From NCBI RefSeq assembly GCF_900005765.1, contig NC_041688.1, forward strand, positions 186,001 to 250,000: a stretch of 64,000 nucleotides of DNA, given 5' to 3'. The notes under the pieces were generated by a model. The model did not search any database and was not told the DNA's origin. It was given only the letters and a program-made list of their open reading frames with translations. Numbering within the stretch: the first letter of the stretch is position 1; every line of letters starts with the position of its first letter. Made by a program: the position numbers and the translations under genes. Positions 1-10,605 of this stretch are shown here, piece after piece. The DNA comes from Plasmodium relictum (taxonomy: Eukaryota; Apicomplexa; Aconoidasida; Haemosporida; Plasmodiidae).

Positions 1-1110
1 ACAAGAATTAAAATAATCTATATATATTTATATGGAAAACAATTTTTCAATTTTTAAAATTAAAATAATTGACAAAAAAATAAATGTCAAATAAATGCTT
101 TTCACTTAAAAAAAAAATTTGTAAAAAATTTAGAAATAAAAAATGCAGCTATAATATTAAATTTAATGGTATAATAATATTACCAAAAAAATCAATAATG
201 ATAAAAAGATGAATATACATATTTTATATCTAATTTGAAATAATGTAATTTCCCTTAAATATATTGTAATATTTTTAAAAAATAGAGGAAAAAAAGGAAA
301 TCTTCAAATGACAAAAATTAAAATAAAAAATAAGTGTAAAAAGTAATGTTACAAAATGTAATATTTATATATGAACAATTTATAAAATTAGAAAATTGGA
401 TTTTACATATTTATTTAATTATTTATTTGTATATTATTCATTTTTTTTTTTTTTTTTTTAATAAAACTTTAATAATAACATTTAAATTAATTTAAACGAA
501 AAGAAAAAAAAAACTATCCAAATTTATGGAAAATTACTAATATGTAATACACCTATATATTTTTTATACTACATTTAATTTTTATTCGGAAGATAAAGAC
601 AAAATTTAATATGATATCTATGAAAATATTACTAATTATTGTAATTTTTTATAATAAAATATAAGAAAAATTTTAAGAGTTATATTTCAAATATAATATA
701 TTGGGCAAATCAGCAGCACGAAAAGAAAAACGGATATATATATATATATATAGAAAAATTAGCATTTTTATATAAAATTAAAAAAAAAAAAGAAAAAAAA
801 ATTTATACAAAAAAACAATGTTCTCATTTATTATATTGCATTATTGTTATTATGCTAATCTATCCAATTAGTTAAAAAAAAAGTATATTAAAAAGGAAAC
901 AATATACATCAAATGATTTCTATTTAGAAGCATAAAAAAAAAAAAATAATAAAATTATAAAATTTATTTAAAAATCTTATATTGAAAAATATAAAAAATT
1001 TATTCATATATTACAAAAAAAAACATAAGGAAAATCAAAAAAGTTATTATTTTTAATATTATATATATATAATGAAAAGTATATAATTTCTTTTTTTTTT
1101 TTTCAAATAT
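1..1110. other. AT-rich intergenic DNA at left edge
   Basis: No supportable coding exon, RNA gene or large repeat was seen. The stretch holds homopolymer A and T runs and short TA runs. Its right part is the 3' flank of the minus-strand membrane protein that follows. A small patch around 700-735 is less A+T-rich than its surroundings, but it has no open frame or fold I can name. Confidence 0.6.
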
Positions 1111-2163
1111 TTAATTAATAAAAAAATTGATATTCTTAATAGATGACTTTTGAATTTTATAATTTTTAATAACATTTAAACGAAATTCATTGTTTTTTGT
1201 TATTACGTTTCTTTGAATTTTACATGGAATACTAAATGGTAAAAAAGTTCCTGTTTGAGGTTTAAAACGAAATATAATAGTTTTAATTTGGTTATTTCCA
1301 ATATGTAATTGTATATATATTCTTCCTTTTTTGCAATCATTCAATAATTTATCTAAAACACTTTTATCATTAATGGTGTGATTAATACTAATTAAAGCAT
1401 TAATTGAGTTAACACCTTGCATAATGCCAGGTGAAATAGTAATATCTGATCCACCAATTGGATAAGCAAATAAATTTTCAAATAATAAATCATTTATATA
1501 AGTTATTTTTACATTGTTATCCATCTTAATGGAATAATTTAAAAAAATTAATGATTCTTCTTCTATAAATTTTTTAAAAATTTCGATATTTTCAGTTGAT
1601 TTCGTAAGTGAGGTTTTCTGAGGAGAAATTTTTGGTTTTTCTTTTTTTCTTTTTTTAAAATTATAACAAAATTCATCTGCAGTCAATCCTATATCATTAG
1701 ACGGATAGTAATACAGCAAAACATTACTAATTAGAGTACCCATAAATAAATTATAATAATCAAAATTAAAATTAATCATTATGTCTAGTCTTAAAATATT
1801 ACTCTCACTATTCATATATAATTCTGCACTTTTTTCATCAGATAAATAAAAATTATAATTTATAGAATTAATTAAAGATGATTTAGAAGAAATATGATTT
1901 CCTATTAAGAATCCAATGCAAAATATTACTAAGCATACTGCCAATATACTTGTTATCTGTGTAAATATATAAAACACAAAACTTTTTAAAAGGGATACAT
2001 CATTTACTTTGTCCTTTTTAATAATATATGTATTTAACTCTCTATTAGTACGAGGATATTTTTTTATTAATTCATTTACGTCATTTATTGTTTTTAATAC
2101 ATTTTTGTTTTTATATTTACAGAAATCAATATCATTTATAGTATTCTTTTTTTTTAACTCCAT
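1111..2163 (-). CDS. single-pass membrane protein with a LEA_2-like ectodomain, conserved Plasmodium protein
   Basis: This is a single-exon frame of 350 residues starting MELKKKNT and ending in NFFIN. A hydrophilic basic N-terminus of about 60 residues is followed by one clear membrane segment at about residues 62-88. There is no signal peptide, so type II topology is likely. The rest looks like a globular beta-rich domain, interrupted by a Lys-rich loop near residue 175. The order of hydrophobic strands resembles a LEA_2 (late embryogenesis abundant 14) domain: an INFNFDYYN stretch with a following LLYYYPSNDIG strand, then GRIYIQLHI and IPCKIQRN near the end. Plant NHL proteins and fungal vacuolar proteins carry a TM followed by such a domain. 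This assignment is inference from pattern only. No catalytic motif is visible. The gene diverges from the WD40 gene to its right across 1.7 kb. Confidence 0.75.
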   Translation of the reverse strand: MELKKKNTINDIDFCKYKNKNVLKTINDVNELIKKYPRTNRELNTYIIKKDKVNDVSLLKSFVFYIFTQITSILAVCLVIFCIGFLIGNHISSKSSLINSINYNFYLSDEKSAELYMNSESNILRLDIMINFNFDYYNLFMGTLISNVLLYYYPSNDIGLTADEFCYNFKKRKKEKPKISPQKTSLTKSTENIEIFKKFIEEESLIFLNYSIKMDNNVKITYINDLLFENLFAYPIGGSDITISPGIMQGVNSINALISINHTINDKSVLDKLLNDCKKGRIYIQLHIGNNQIKTIIFRFKPQTGTFLPFSIPCKIQRNVITKNNEFRLNVIKNYKIQKSSIKNINFFIN

Positions 2164-3882
2164 TTTTCATAGTTATCTTCCTTTTACATAAGCACTTTCA
2201 AAACTTATAAAAATATTTAGCTATTATTGAACACTTAACAACAATGGAATAGTACTATTTTTCAATAAAATATATTAATAATGTTTAAAATAAAACATAT
2301 TTAAATTCCCCTATTATATTTTGTTTTCATGCTATAATATAAAATATATTTCAAGTTAGTTTTTATAATATTTATTTCAATAAATCATAATTTAAAACAT
2401 TTTACTATTATTCAATATCTCCATATTATTACATATTTTTCTTTCTTATTTCTATGCAAAAATATTTTTGTAACCAAAATTTTATAAGACAATGTGTAGT
2501 ATATATTTATAACGTAAAAATATATATATATATAAATTAAACAATGTACATATGAAATGCAAATATATATATTATGTAACACATAGATTAATAATCACTA
2601 AAAGTTATTTAAATTTCATTCATATTTAAAATTAACCCATAAATATTTTTATATTTTTTGTAGAAATAAAAATTAAAAATACAAAAATTAAAATTTTAGG
2701 TTTTACTATATAATTTAAATATTTTTTTTTTTTTTATCACATTATTTAACATTTTATATTTTCATATATAATTTCATAGATAAAAATATTTTCATTTTAA
2801 TTTTTTTACATATTTCCTCATTTTTTCTTTTCTTTTTTTTTTTATTGAGCAGTATCTTTAGAAAACACAAAATATATTGCAAAGCATTATAAAAATATAT
2901 TTATGCTTTTATAGCAATATATTTTTTGAAAAAACATATAAACATTCTTCTTAAAAAAATTAAATAAAAAAAAAAAAATTACATAAATACCTCAAATAAA
3001 AAAAACATAATTAAAAATTTTGATTTTCTTTCAATTTAAAATTCTTAACTTTTTTATATACAACGATTCATTTAATTTCTTTAAATATAATTTATTAAGC
3101 AAACCTTTAATTTTTTTGGTAATATATATTTATTTTTTTTCTTTATATTCTCATTTTTTTTTTTTTTTTTAACTTGTTTTAATTTTGAAATTAATTTAAA
3201 TTGTTATTTAAAATAAAGGAAGCTGTAATTAATAAGTTATTCCAGAATTATAAGGGAGAAAAACATAAATATATTAAAGTAAAAAAAAAAAAAAAAAAAT
3301 TAATCAAATAATAAAGGTGAAAGATGCAGAAATAGTGTTAAGAGTAATAGTGGAGGAAACATTTTAAAAATATAATAGTTGATTTTCGTAACATTTCAAA
3401 AGTGCAATAGTTGCATATAATGTTGGAAATATATAGAGATAAATAATAAAGAAATAATCTTACGAAAGGTGGAAAATACAGCATGAACTATAGCTAAAGT
3501 AAGAATAAAAGCATAGGAATAAGAAAATTATCTAAATAAAAATAATAACAGTAATAATACATTTTATAAATTTAAGAAATATATATATTAAAATCATAAA
3601 ATATTCTATAATATTAATTCAAAGGTAAAAATATTAAAATTTTTCCAAGATAATATGTGTTAATTGTTTTTAAGGATTTAAACGTACGTTTCATTAATTT
3701 TCACAACACAGTTTAAACCTTTTATACTATTTATAATAATATATTTCTAATTTTTAAGCAATTAACATATATTCTAAATATTTCTCTTTATTTAAAAATT
3801 TTTCAATTATTTACAATAATTTCTCAAAAATTTATTTTTATAAAGTTATAATAAATAATTTCTATAAAATTCATAAAAAAAA
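2164..3882. other. divergent intergenic region, probable bidirectional promoter
   Basis: It separates two divergently transcribed genes, so it must hold both promoters and 5' leaders. It is mostly A/T homopolymers and TA runs. The portion at about 3190-3520 is noticeably purine-rich and less A+T-rich on the plus strand and likely belongs to the 5' leader of the WD40 gene. No open frame of convincing quality occurs there. Confidence 0.5.
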
Positions 3883-4851
3883 ATGAAAGGAATATATTCT
3901 TCAATTGAATGTGAAAACTTAATTTTCGATGTGGAATTTCATCCCAAATTAGATATGATATGTGCAGGTTTATTTAATGGATATTTGATATTATATAATT
4001 TAAATGAAGAAAAAAAAAAATTTAAAAAAAAATGGGACGTACATAATCATGAGAAAGCAGTTAGATGCGTTTCATTTTCAAAAAATGGAAACAAAATTTT
4101 AGCTGCATCTTCAGATAATAATTGTTCACTAACAGATATTACAGGAAAAGTTTTATGGAAAAATAAGTGTCATAATTATACAATGAATTCAATTTTATTT
4201 ACTAGCCTAAATACTTTTTTGACAGCCGATGAAAGAGGATTTATAAAACACTGGGATTTAAGAAATCAATCAAAAAATCCTATACATGAGATAAAGGAAT
4301 TTGATGATACTATATCAAGTATGTTGCTTGATCATGATGAAAAATCTATTGTAGTTACAAGTGGGGGGTTTATAGCTCTTTTTGATATTCTAAATAAAAA
4401 AAAAATTTCCTCGCATAGCATTTCAACAGAATATGATGATGAATTTTTATGTTCAAAACTTATGGCATATAATTCCAAAATAGTATGTACAACAATAAAT
4501 GGCTATATTACTATTTTTTCTAAACAACATTGGGGAAACATTGAAGGAAAATTAAAAGCTAGTAAAGATATAATAAATACTTTTGTTAAATTAGATGAAT
4601 ATACCATTTGTTATGGAACATCAGATGGAATGATAAAAGCTGCTCATCTTTTGCCAAATAAAATTGGTGAAAATATAGGTAGACATAATGGAGACGAAAG
4701 CATTGAAAAATTGGCTATTAATAAAAAGAAAAATTTATTAGCAAGTGTATCACATGATTATTCTATTAAATTTTATCCAATTGAAATAAAAAATTCACAT
4801 GTATCAAATAAGATGAAAAAGAGAACAAAATCTTTTTTTCGTGATTTATAA
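3883..4851 (+). CDS. WD40-repeat protein, WDR55/Jip5-like
   Basis: A single-exon frame of 322 residues, close to the usual length of the family. It contains about six or seven WD40 blades. Recognisable pieces are VEFHPKLDMICAGLFNGYL near residue 17, VRCVSFSKNGNKILAAS near 60, LTADERGFIKHWDLRN near 112 and LASVSHDYSIKFYPI near the C-terminus. The starting FHP signature, the ADERG-IKHWDLR blade and the GTSDGMIKAAHLLPNKIG stretch match WDR55/Jip5, a nucleolar protein needed for rRNA processing and large-subunit assembly in yeast and vertebrates. A basic tail (KMKKRTKSFF) suits a nucleolar location. Function in the parasite is inferred from homology. The start is the first ATG after a poly-A leader. 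Confidence 0.8.
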   Translation: MKGIYSSIECENLIFDVEFHPKLDMICAGLFNGYLILYNLNEEKKKFKKKWDVHNHEKAVRCVSFSKNGNKILAASSDNNCSLTDITGKVLWKNKCHNYTMNSILFTSLNTFLTADERGFIKHWDLRNQSKNPIHEIKEFDDTISSMLLDHDEKSIVVTSGGFIALFDILNKKKISSHSISTEYDDEFLCSKLMAYNSKIVCTTINGYITIFSKQHWGNIEGKLKASKDIINTFVKLDEYTICYGTSDGMIKAAHLLPNKIGENIGRHNGDESIEKLAINKKKNLLASVSHDYSIKFYPIEIKNSHVSNKMKKRTKSFFRDL

Positions 4852-6218
4852 AATTTATTTTTTTTTTTTATTCACTTCAACAATAAATAGTTAAAATATT
4901 TTTTATTCACATATTTTAGTTTAATAATTGTGTGCATATTTGTATAATTTTTACTCTTTTTTAAAAAAAAAAAAAGAAAGCATAATGAATTTATTAAAAT
5001 ATATACATTTTAGTGTATACATATTTTACAATTTAATTATCTATATAGCTTTCTTGTCATAATATTTTTATTACACATTAATATAAATACTTTATATTAT
5101 TATTAAAAGAATTTTAAAACCATATGGCTTAAGTATAAATACTCAAATATTTGTAATATAACATACTTAAAATGTTTAAAACTATTTATAACTTGATAAA
5201 TTATGTAGTATTTTTTCTTTTTAAATATTTTTTTATCTCCTTAATTACTATGTGAATCTAATAAAATGCTTAATCAAATTTGAATAAAGTTCATTAAAAT
5301 TTATTATCATATACATATATATATCTTACAGAAAATCAACATAATATATTTTATGATAAAAAAAAAAAAAAAAAAAAACTTGTGCGAATTTGCACTTAAG
5401 ATAGAATTTCAATTTCCTTATAAACATTCTGTATTTTTTTTTTTTTCTACTTTTGCCTCCTATAATGAAGTTTTATTAATGAAATTAAAATAATAAAAAA
5501 AAAAAAAAAAAAAAAAAAAGAGGGTTCAACAATTATATAAGCAAGAAAGACAAATATATTATAATCTATTTATTTTATTTTATTTTTTTCTTCGTGTATA
5601 AAAAGAATATTAAGATATCTTAAGATTTATTTTTTAAAAAAATTAAAGCTTATTTTTTTTTAACAATATATATAATCTTTTTAAATATCTATTTTCTTTA
5701 TGCCCATTAAGTAGATTAACATTTAAAAGAATTTTTATTTCTTTTTTTTTTTTCAAAAAATTAAATAAGATAAAATAAAAAATATGATATAATTATTTCA
5801 GTAATATTAAACATCATATTGATAATTTAAAAAATTCATTATATAATTTTCAAAAGAAGCATATATTCCAAAATTATATTTTGATACATTAAATTATACA
5901 ACATTTTTGCATGTCATAAAATTATAATTTTCTTGTAGGAAAAAAAATTTATTTTGTAACATATTTAAATAAAATAATTTTTCAAAATTTCTTTTTATTT
6001 ATTTTTTATATAATTATAAGGAAGTTAAATTTTTTTTTTTTTTGCTTCGCACTTTAAAAAAAAAATTTATGAATATTCATTGAAACAAATTTCTTATCAA
6101 TATGGTTTTGTATAAATGCAAAATAATTTGAATACTGATTAATTAAAAACATTAACAAATATATATATTTACATGTAAAAAAAAAAAAAAAAAAAAAAAA
6201 AAGACAACTATTTTTAAG
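4852..6218. other. intergenic region between two plus-strand genes
   Basis: It holds the 3' flank of the WDR55-like gene and the promoter and leader of the ArfGAP gene. Several poly-A runs of 18-24 bases (near 5358, 5496 and 6179) and poly-T runs are present. The A-run at about 6178-6202 ends just before the ArfGAP start codon. No gene was seen. Confidence 0.5.
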
Positions 6219-7001
6219 ATGCGTACAGCTAACAAGAGTAATCATTCTTATCAAAATGAAATTGAAAGCATAACAAAAATAAGAGGAAATAATAAATGTG
6301 CAGATTGCGGAGCAAAATGTCCTAGATGGGCGAGTATTAATTTAGGTATAATAATATGTATAGAATGTTCAGGCATACATAGAAATCTAGGCGTTCATAT
6401 TTCCAAAGTGAAATCTTTAACTTTAGATAAAATTACTCCACAATGGATTCATGTAATATTTATATTATTAATATTTATATATAAATATGTGATTATTTTA
6501 GTAATTACTTTTTTCTTTTTCTTTTTATAAGTGTATAAAAAATATTGGTAATGATTTGTCTAACTCTTATTACTTATATAACTTACCAAAAGATACGTAT
6601 AGACCGAAGCAAGGAGATTCTTCAATGTAAATATATATATTATAAAAAATCATATAAATATATATTAAATTATAAAATTTATATATAAAATATTTTTATA
6701 TATAATCATAAGTAATATAAGAATAATTTATATTTGTAGTATTATGCACATAAACATAACCATTAATTTTTAATTTATATGCATATATATGTGAAATTTT
6801 ATAAAAATTGTAATTAATTATATATATATGGCTTATAAATTATTATTATTTTTTAGTATAATGCAAAATTGGATAAAGAACAAATATGAGAGGAAGTTAT
6901 ACGTCCCTGTTAATAAGAAAGAACCATATCAATATTATATAGAAGGCATAATAGCACATAAATATATATATATATATTTGTTTATTTATTTGTTTATATA
7001 T

Positions 7002-7076
<75 letters not shown>

Positions 7077-8184
7077 TTTTACTTTTTTTTAGGAGTCGAT
7101 CCCAAGAATTGTCTTCCAGATGATGTATCAGCAAATTTAACAATAAAGTGAGAACAATTTAGATAAAAAAAGAATATACACTTTTTTTAATTTTTTATAA
7201 AACATAAAAAAATAATAATATAGAATTTACTTTATTATTTTTACAATTATATATCCTTTTTATTTTAGTAATGATAATACATTTTCCAAAGATAAGATAA
7301 TTGACATGAACTTCAAAAATGAAAATAAAATGTAAGATTTTAAAAATTAAACATATTCTTTACTTTAATTAACAATTTTTATTTATTTTTTTATATATAT
7401 TTTTTATTTTTATTTTCATTTCTAAAGTGAAATAAAAGCAAAAAATTTGGGAAATATAGATATTTTTGATTCATTAAGAATTTTAGATAATAACAAAATG
7501 GATGAATTAATAAGCAATAATAATGATAATAAAGAAAAGGGAGGTTTTTTAGATAATAAAGGAAATGTTTCCAATAATAAAATATATATGAATGATGATT
7601 TTTATTCATTTGATAATATGAATTGTAATGATAACAAAAATATTGATAAAGACTCCTATTTTTTTAATGATACTAAGAATACAAATAATCCAAATAACTT
7701 GAAAGAATTCTGTTTTAATAATAATAATTCTCATATTTTTAGTGAATTTGATGATATCAAGAGTTTTAATAGATTTAACAATAAATCAAATTTTAATAAA
7801 TTTAATGAGAAAAAAAATTTTAATAATTTTAATGATCTATCTGAAAAAGAATTAAGAGATGCAAAGGTTCAAGCAGCAAAAAAATGTATTGCACAACTTT
7901 TTGCAAATTCAAAAAATATTTCGTTTTCTGAAAAAAATATAGCAAATATAAATGAAAATAATCAAGATAATCAAAATAGCAATTTAAAAAACCATTTAAA
8001 TAAAGCGGAATCTAATTTCATAAAGGAAACTAAACAAAATATATATGATAAATACCATGTTAATAATTTAAGTAGTTGTAATCATGAAGAAGGAAGCTTT
8101 AGCAATAATTTAATTAATGAAGAAAAAGTAAATAGTTTTAAGGGAGAAAATAATGTATTACAAAATCTTGATTTTTTTTTATAA
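6219..8184 (+). CDS. ADP-ribosylation factor GTPase-activating protein (ArfGAP), six exons
   Basis: Exons read from the sequence are 6219-6452, 6532-6626, 6857-6945, 7093-7147, 7269-7331 and 7428-8184. They join in frame to 430 residues. The N-terminal ArfGAP zinc finger is complete, with Cys27, Cys30, Cys47 and Cys50 (CX2CX16CX2C) and the catalytic arginine Arg55 in GIHRNLG. Such proteins trigger GTP hydrolysis on Arf and control COPI or endosomal coats. After the GAP domain (to about residue 135) the protein is Asn-rich and disordered, with a short helical patch [17 protein letters not shown]. All introns are GT-AG except the third, 6946-7092. It starts with GC, and its join gives IEG-VDPK exactly where an ArfGAP domain continues. 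That intron is 147 bases, in frame and stop-free, so a retained form is also possible. Confidence 0.85.
7001..7079. repeat. TTTA tetranucleotide microsatellite inside the ArfGAP gene
   Basis: About twenty uninterrupted TTTA units, preceded by imperfect TTTG/TTTA units from about 6977. The tract lies inside the putative third intron. If it were translated it would read as a repeat of Leu-Phe-Ile-Tyr, which would break the zinc-finger GAP domain. Length is probably polymorphic. Confidence 0.9.
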
Positions 8185-8955
8185 AAAAATATAGTTTTGC
8201 TTTTATTTTAAATTATCAAACAATTTTAATAATATATATATATAATATACATATGTGTTAATTTATTAAATTAACATTTAAGTATTATATTGCTATTTGA
8301 TAATCTCCTAGAAAATAAAAAGAAAGTTGAATTTTTATATTTTCATATACTTAAAATTACCTTTTTTTTAATATACTGTTTTGTTTATAATTTTTTTTTT
8401 TCATTCTTTCTTTCCTTCTTTCCTTTTTTCTTTATGTTTCTCAATTAAGAGTTATAATTTTTTATGTAAACATATATGCAATAAGTAAATATTTTTTATC
8501 CAACAATATTTGTTTTGTTAATATATTCAAGCCCATATATATTATTATATGTATTTATACAAAATAGTTTGATGCATTAAAAATATGAGATTTACTATTT
8601 GACTGTGATACAATAATACATACAATCCCTTATTTTATAAATTACATAAAACTTGTTTTTTTTATTTGTTAACATTTTTTTATTTTTTCATTTTCCTATG
8701 TTGTTCTATCTTTATTTTTTTCTATTTTACAACTGTAGTATTTGTTTTCTTTTTTTTTTTTCTTTTTTTTTTTTTGATTAAAAAAAAAAGAGAAAATTTT
8801 TAAACAAAAAATAGTTTTTAAATTATAAAATATATAAACTCAATATATAAAGAGAATTATTTAACAAAAATTAGTGTTATAAAAAAAAAATATGTAGATA
8901 ACATAAGTTGTAAGCTAATATAAAAATATTAAATTTATATAAATATATAAAAGTA
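8185..8955. other. convergent 3' intergenic region with a pyrimidine tract
   Basis: It lies between the ends of the ArfGAP gene and the minus-strand membrane protein gene, so it should hold both terminator regions. A polypyrimidine tract built of CTTT/CCTT units runs at about 8384-8434. No gene was seen. Confidence 0.5.
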
Positions 8956-9978
8956 TTATTCACATTTCCTAAATTCCCTTAAACTTATCAAAGTTTTGTA
9001 AAAAATTACCAAAAAAAAAGTAAATGAAAAAATAAAAATATAGGATATTTGAATAATATTAAAAAAAAGATCATATAAAATGAACAGAAACATAATTGAC
9101 ATTAAAGAAAATATGAATACATAATTACAATAATTTGTATGAATATTTTTAATATTATATTTCAAATAAATAAAAATCAAATAAATATATACTATAAATA
9201 AATATGCCATTAGAAGTAAAAATAATATAATTAGTTTCGTGTCAATTTGTTTATATTTTTCATAATTTTTATTTTCTTGAACTAATGGAAGTGAATAATA
9301 ATATCTGTAATTATAAACAACACTTTGTAATAAGTTTTTTTTATAATTCCTAATTAAATATTTTCTCATAGTAAGCATTATTATCATATTTTCCTTTTTT
9401 ATAGGATATTTTGTTATTGATATATTATTATAAAAATGTAAAAAAATTTTAATAAAAGGTATTTTTATATAATTATTGCCATCTGTTATAAAAATATCAA
9501 AATTATAATACCCATTAAGAGCTATCATATTTACAACTAAAATTGATAAATTAGAAATAACTAAATTATTCCTAAATTCATTTGTAAATATAAATGTTTC
9601 ATTTTTTTTTAATTCTTTTATATCATATGAAGAATTTTTATATTCCTTATTATTTCCCATTAAATTCTTTATTAAAATTATTCTCAATTTTGCTTTATCA
9701 AAATCCTTTTTTATTTTAAATGAACAACTAATATTTATCATGTCATAGAAACTTACTTTCTTATCTATTAAAATATAGGAATTTTCATTTTCTTCTATTG
9801 TTCTACTTAATATATTTTTTTCTTCTCTTTTATTCCCTATATAATATAAAGATGTTATTTTTATTTTACTGAGAACCAAAAAATTATTTGGGTTATCAAA
9901 ATTATTTTCATTAGATGAGGATACATTTTTATTATTACTAATTAAAAAAAAAAAAAAAATTAAAAAAAAAATTTTCAT
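8956..9978 (-). CDS. secretory-pathway membrane protein, signal peptide plus three C-terminal TMs
   Basis: A single-exon frame of 340 residues. A hydrophobic N-terminus (residues 1-20, MKIFFLIFFFFLIS) is a likely signal peptide. A lumenal part of about 230 residues follows, with several Asn-X-Ser/Thr sites and beta-like hydrophobic strands. Three membrane segments then fall at about residues 249-274, 286-306 and 308-330. The chain ends in a short Arg/Lys-rich cytosolic tail. Size, signal peptide, lumenal domain and three terminal TMs match the Swp1/ribophorin II subunit of oligosaccharyltransferase. The match is of topology only; I see no diagnostic motif and the assignment is tentative. Otherwise it is a conserved membrane protein of unknown function. 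It diverges from the RAP gene across 0.6 kb. Confidence 0.65.
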   Translation of the reverse strand: MKIFFLIFFFFLISNNKNVSSSNENNFDNPNNFLVLSKIKITSLYYIGNKREEKNILSRTIEENENSYILIDKKVSFYDMINISCSFKIKKDFDKAKLRIILIKNLMGNNKEYKNSSYDIKELKKNETFIFTNEFRNNLVISNLSILVVNMIALNGYYNFDIFITDGNNYIKIPFIKIFLHFYNNISITKYPIKKENMIIMLTMRKYLIRNYKKNLLQSVVYNYRYYYSLPLVQENKNYEKYKQIDTKLIILFLLLMAYLFIVYIYLIFIYLKYNIKNIHTNYCNYVFIFSLMSIMFLFILYDLFFNIIQISYIFIFSFTFFLVIFYKTLISLREFRKCE

Positions 9979-10605
9979 CTTGAAGTTTAACTTTTTTCTT
10001 AAAAATTCCTTTTTAATTTCTTCTTTTCTATGTTATACTTATCCATCTTAAATTATTCTAAAATTTAAAAGAAAATAAAAATAAAAGGTTATAAAAATGT
10101 AAATTTTTAAATAATATATTTCAACTTCGCTTTATTTTTTTTTAATAAAAAAAAAAAAACATTTCAGTAAGAATATTTTGTAGGCATATATATATTTTCT
10201 TATTAGATGTGATGAATAAAATTTTTGTTTTGTTATCTTTAAATTGATTAATTATTTACGAAATTATAAAATTACTGCAATAAAAAATTAGAAAATAAAC
10301 TAATAAAAATAATTTAATATTTAAAAATATCATTTTTAAAAAAATTTAATTTTATTAAAACAGTAAAATCTAGAGAAAATAATGAAATGATATTGTCAAA
10401 AAAAAAAAAAAAATAAAATAAAATAAAAACCTTAATATTAAGTAAAAATGATTAAAAAAATAAGAAAATTATAAAAGGGTATATATATAAAGAAAAATGA
10501 TATATTAAAACATTATTAAAATTTAAGAATAAAAATTTTAAAAGAGAAACTTTTATAAAATTAAAGATAAAAAAAAAAAAAAAAAAATGAAAATGGCTTA
10601 ATAAA
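9979..10605. other. divergent intergenic region, shared promoter
   Basis: It separates the starts of the minus-strand membrane protein gene and the plus-strand RAP gene. Poly-A and poly-T tracts only; no known transcription-factor site was recognised. Confidence 0.45.
10587..10601 (+). promoter_or_regulatory. four-codon upstream ORF just before the RAP gene start
   Basis: ATG AAA ATG GCT TAA lies directly upstream of the main start codon at 10606, with only four bases between its stop and that ATG. An ATG in a transcribed leader normally captures scanning ribosomes. Initiation at 10606 would then need leaky scanning or reinitiation. Whether the transcript begins upstream of it is not visible here. 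Confidence 0.4.

Noticed and set aside
6054-6254. Minus-strand frame opposite the ArfGAP start
   Set aside because: It is made by the poly-A run read as Phe and by antisense of a real exon.
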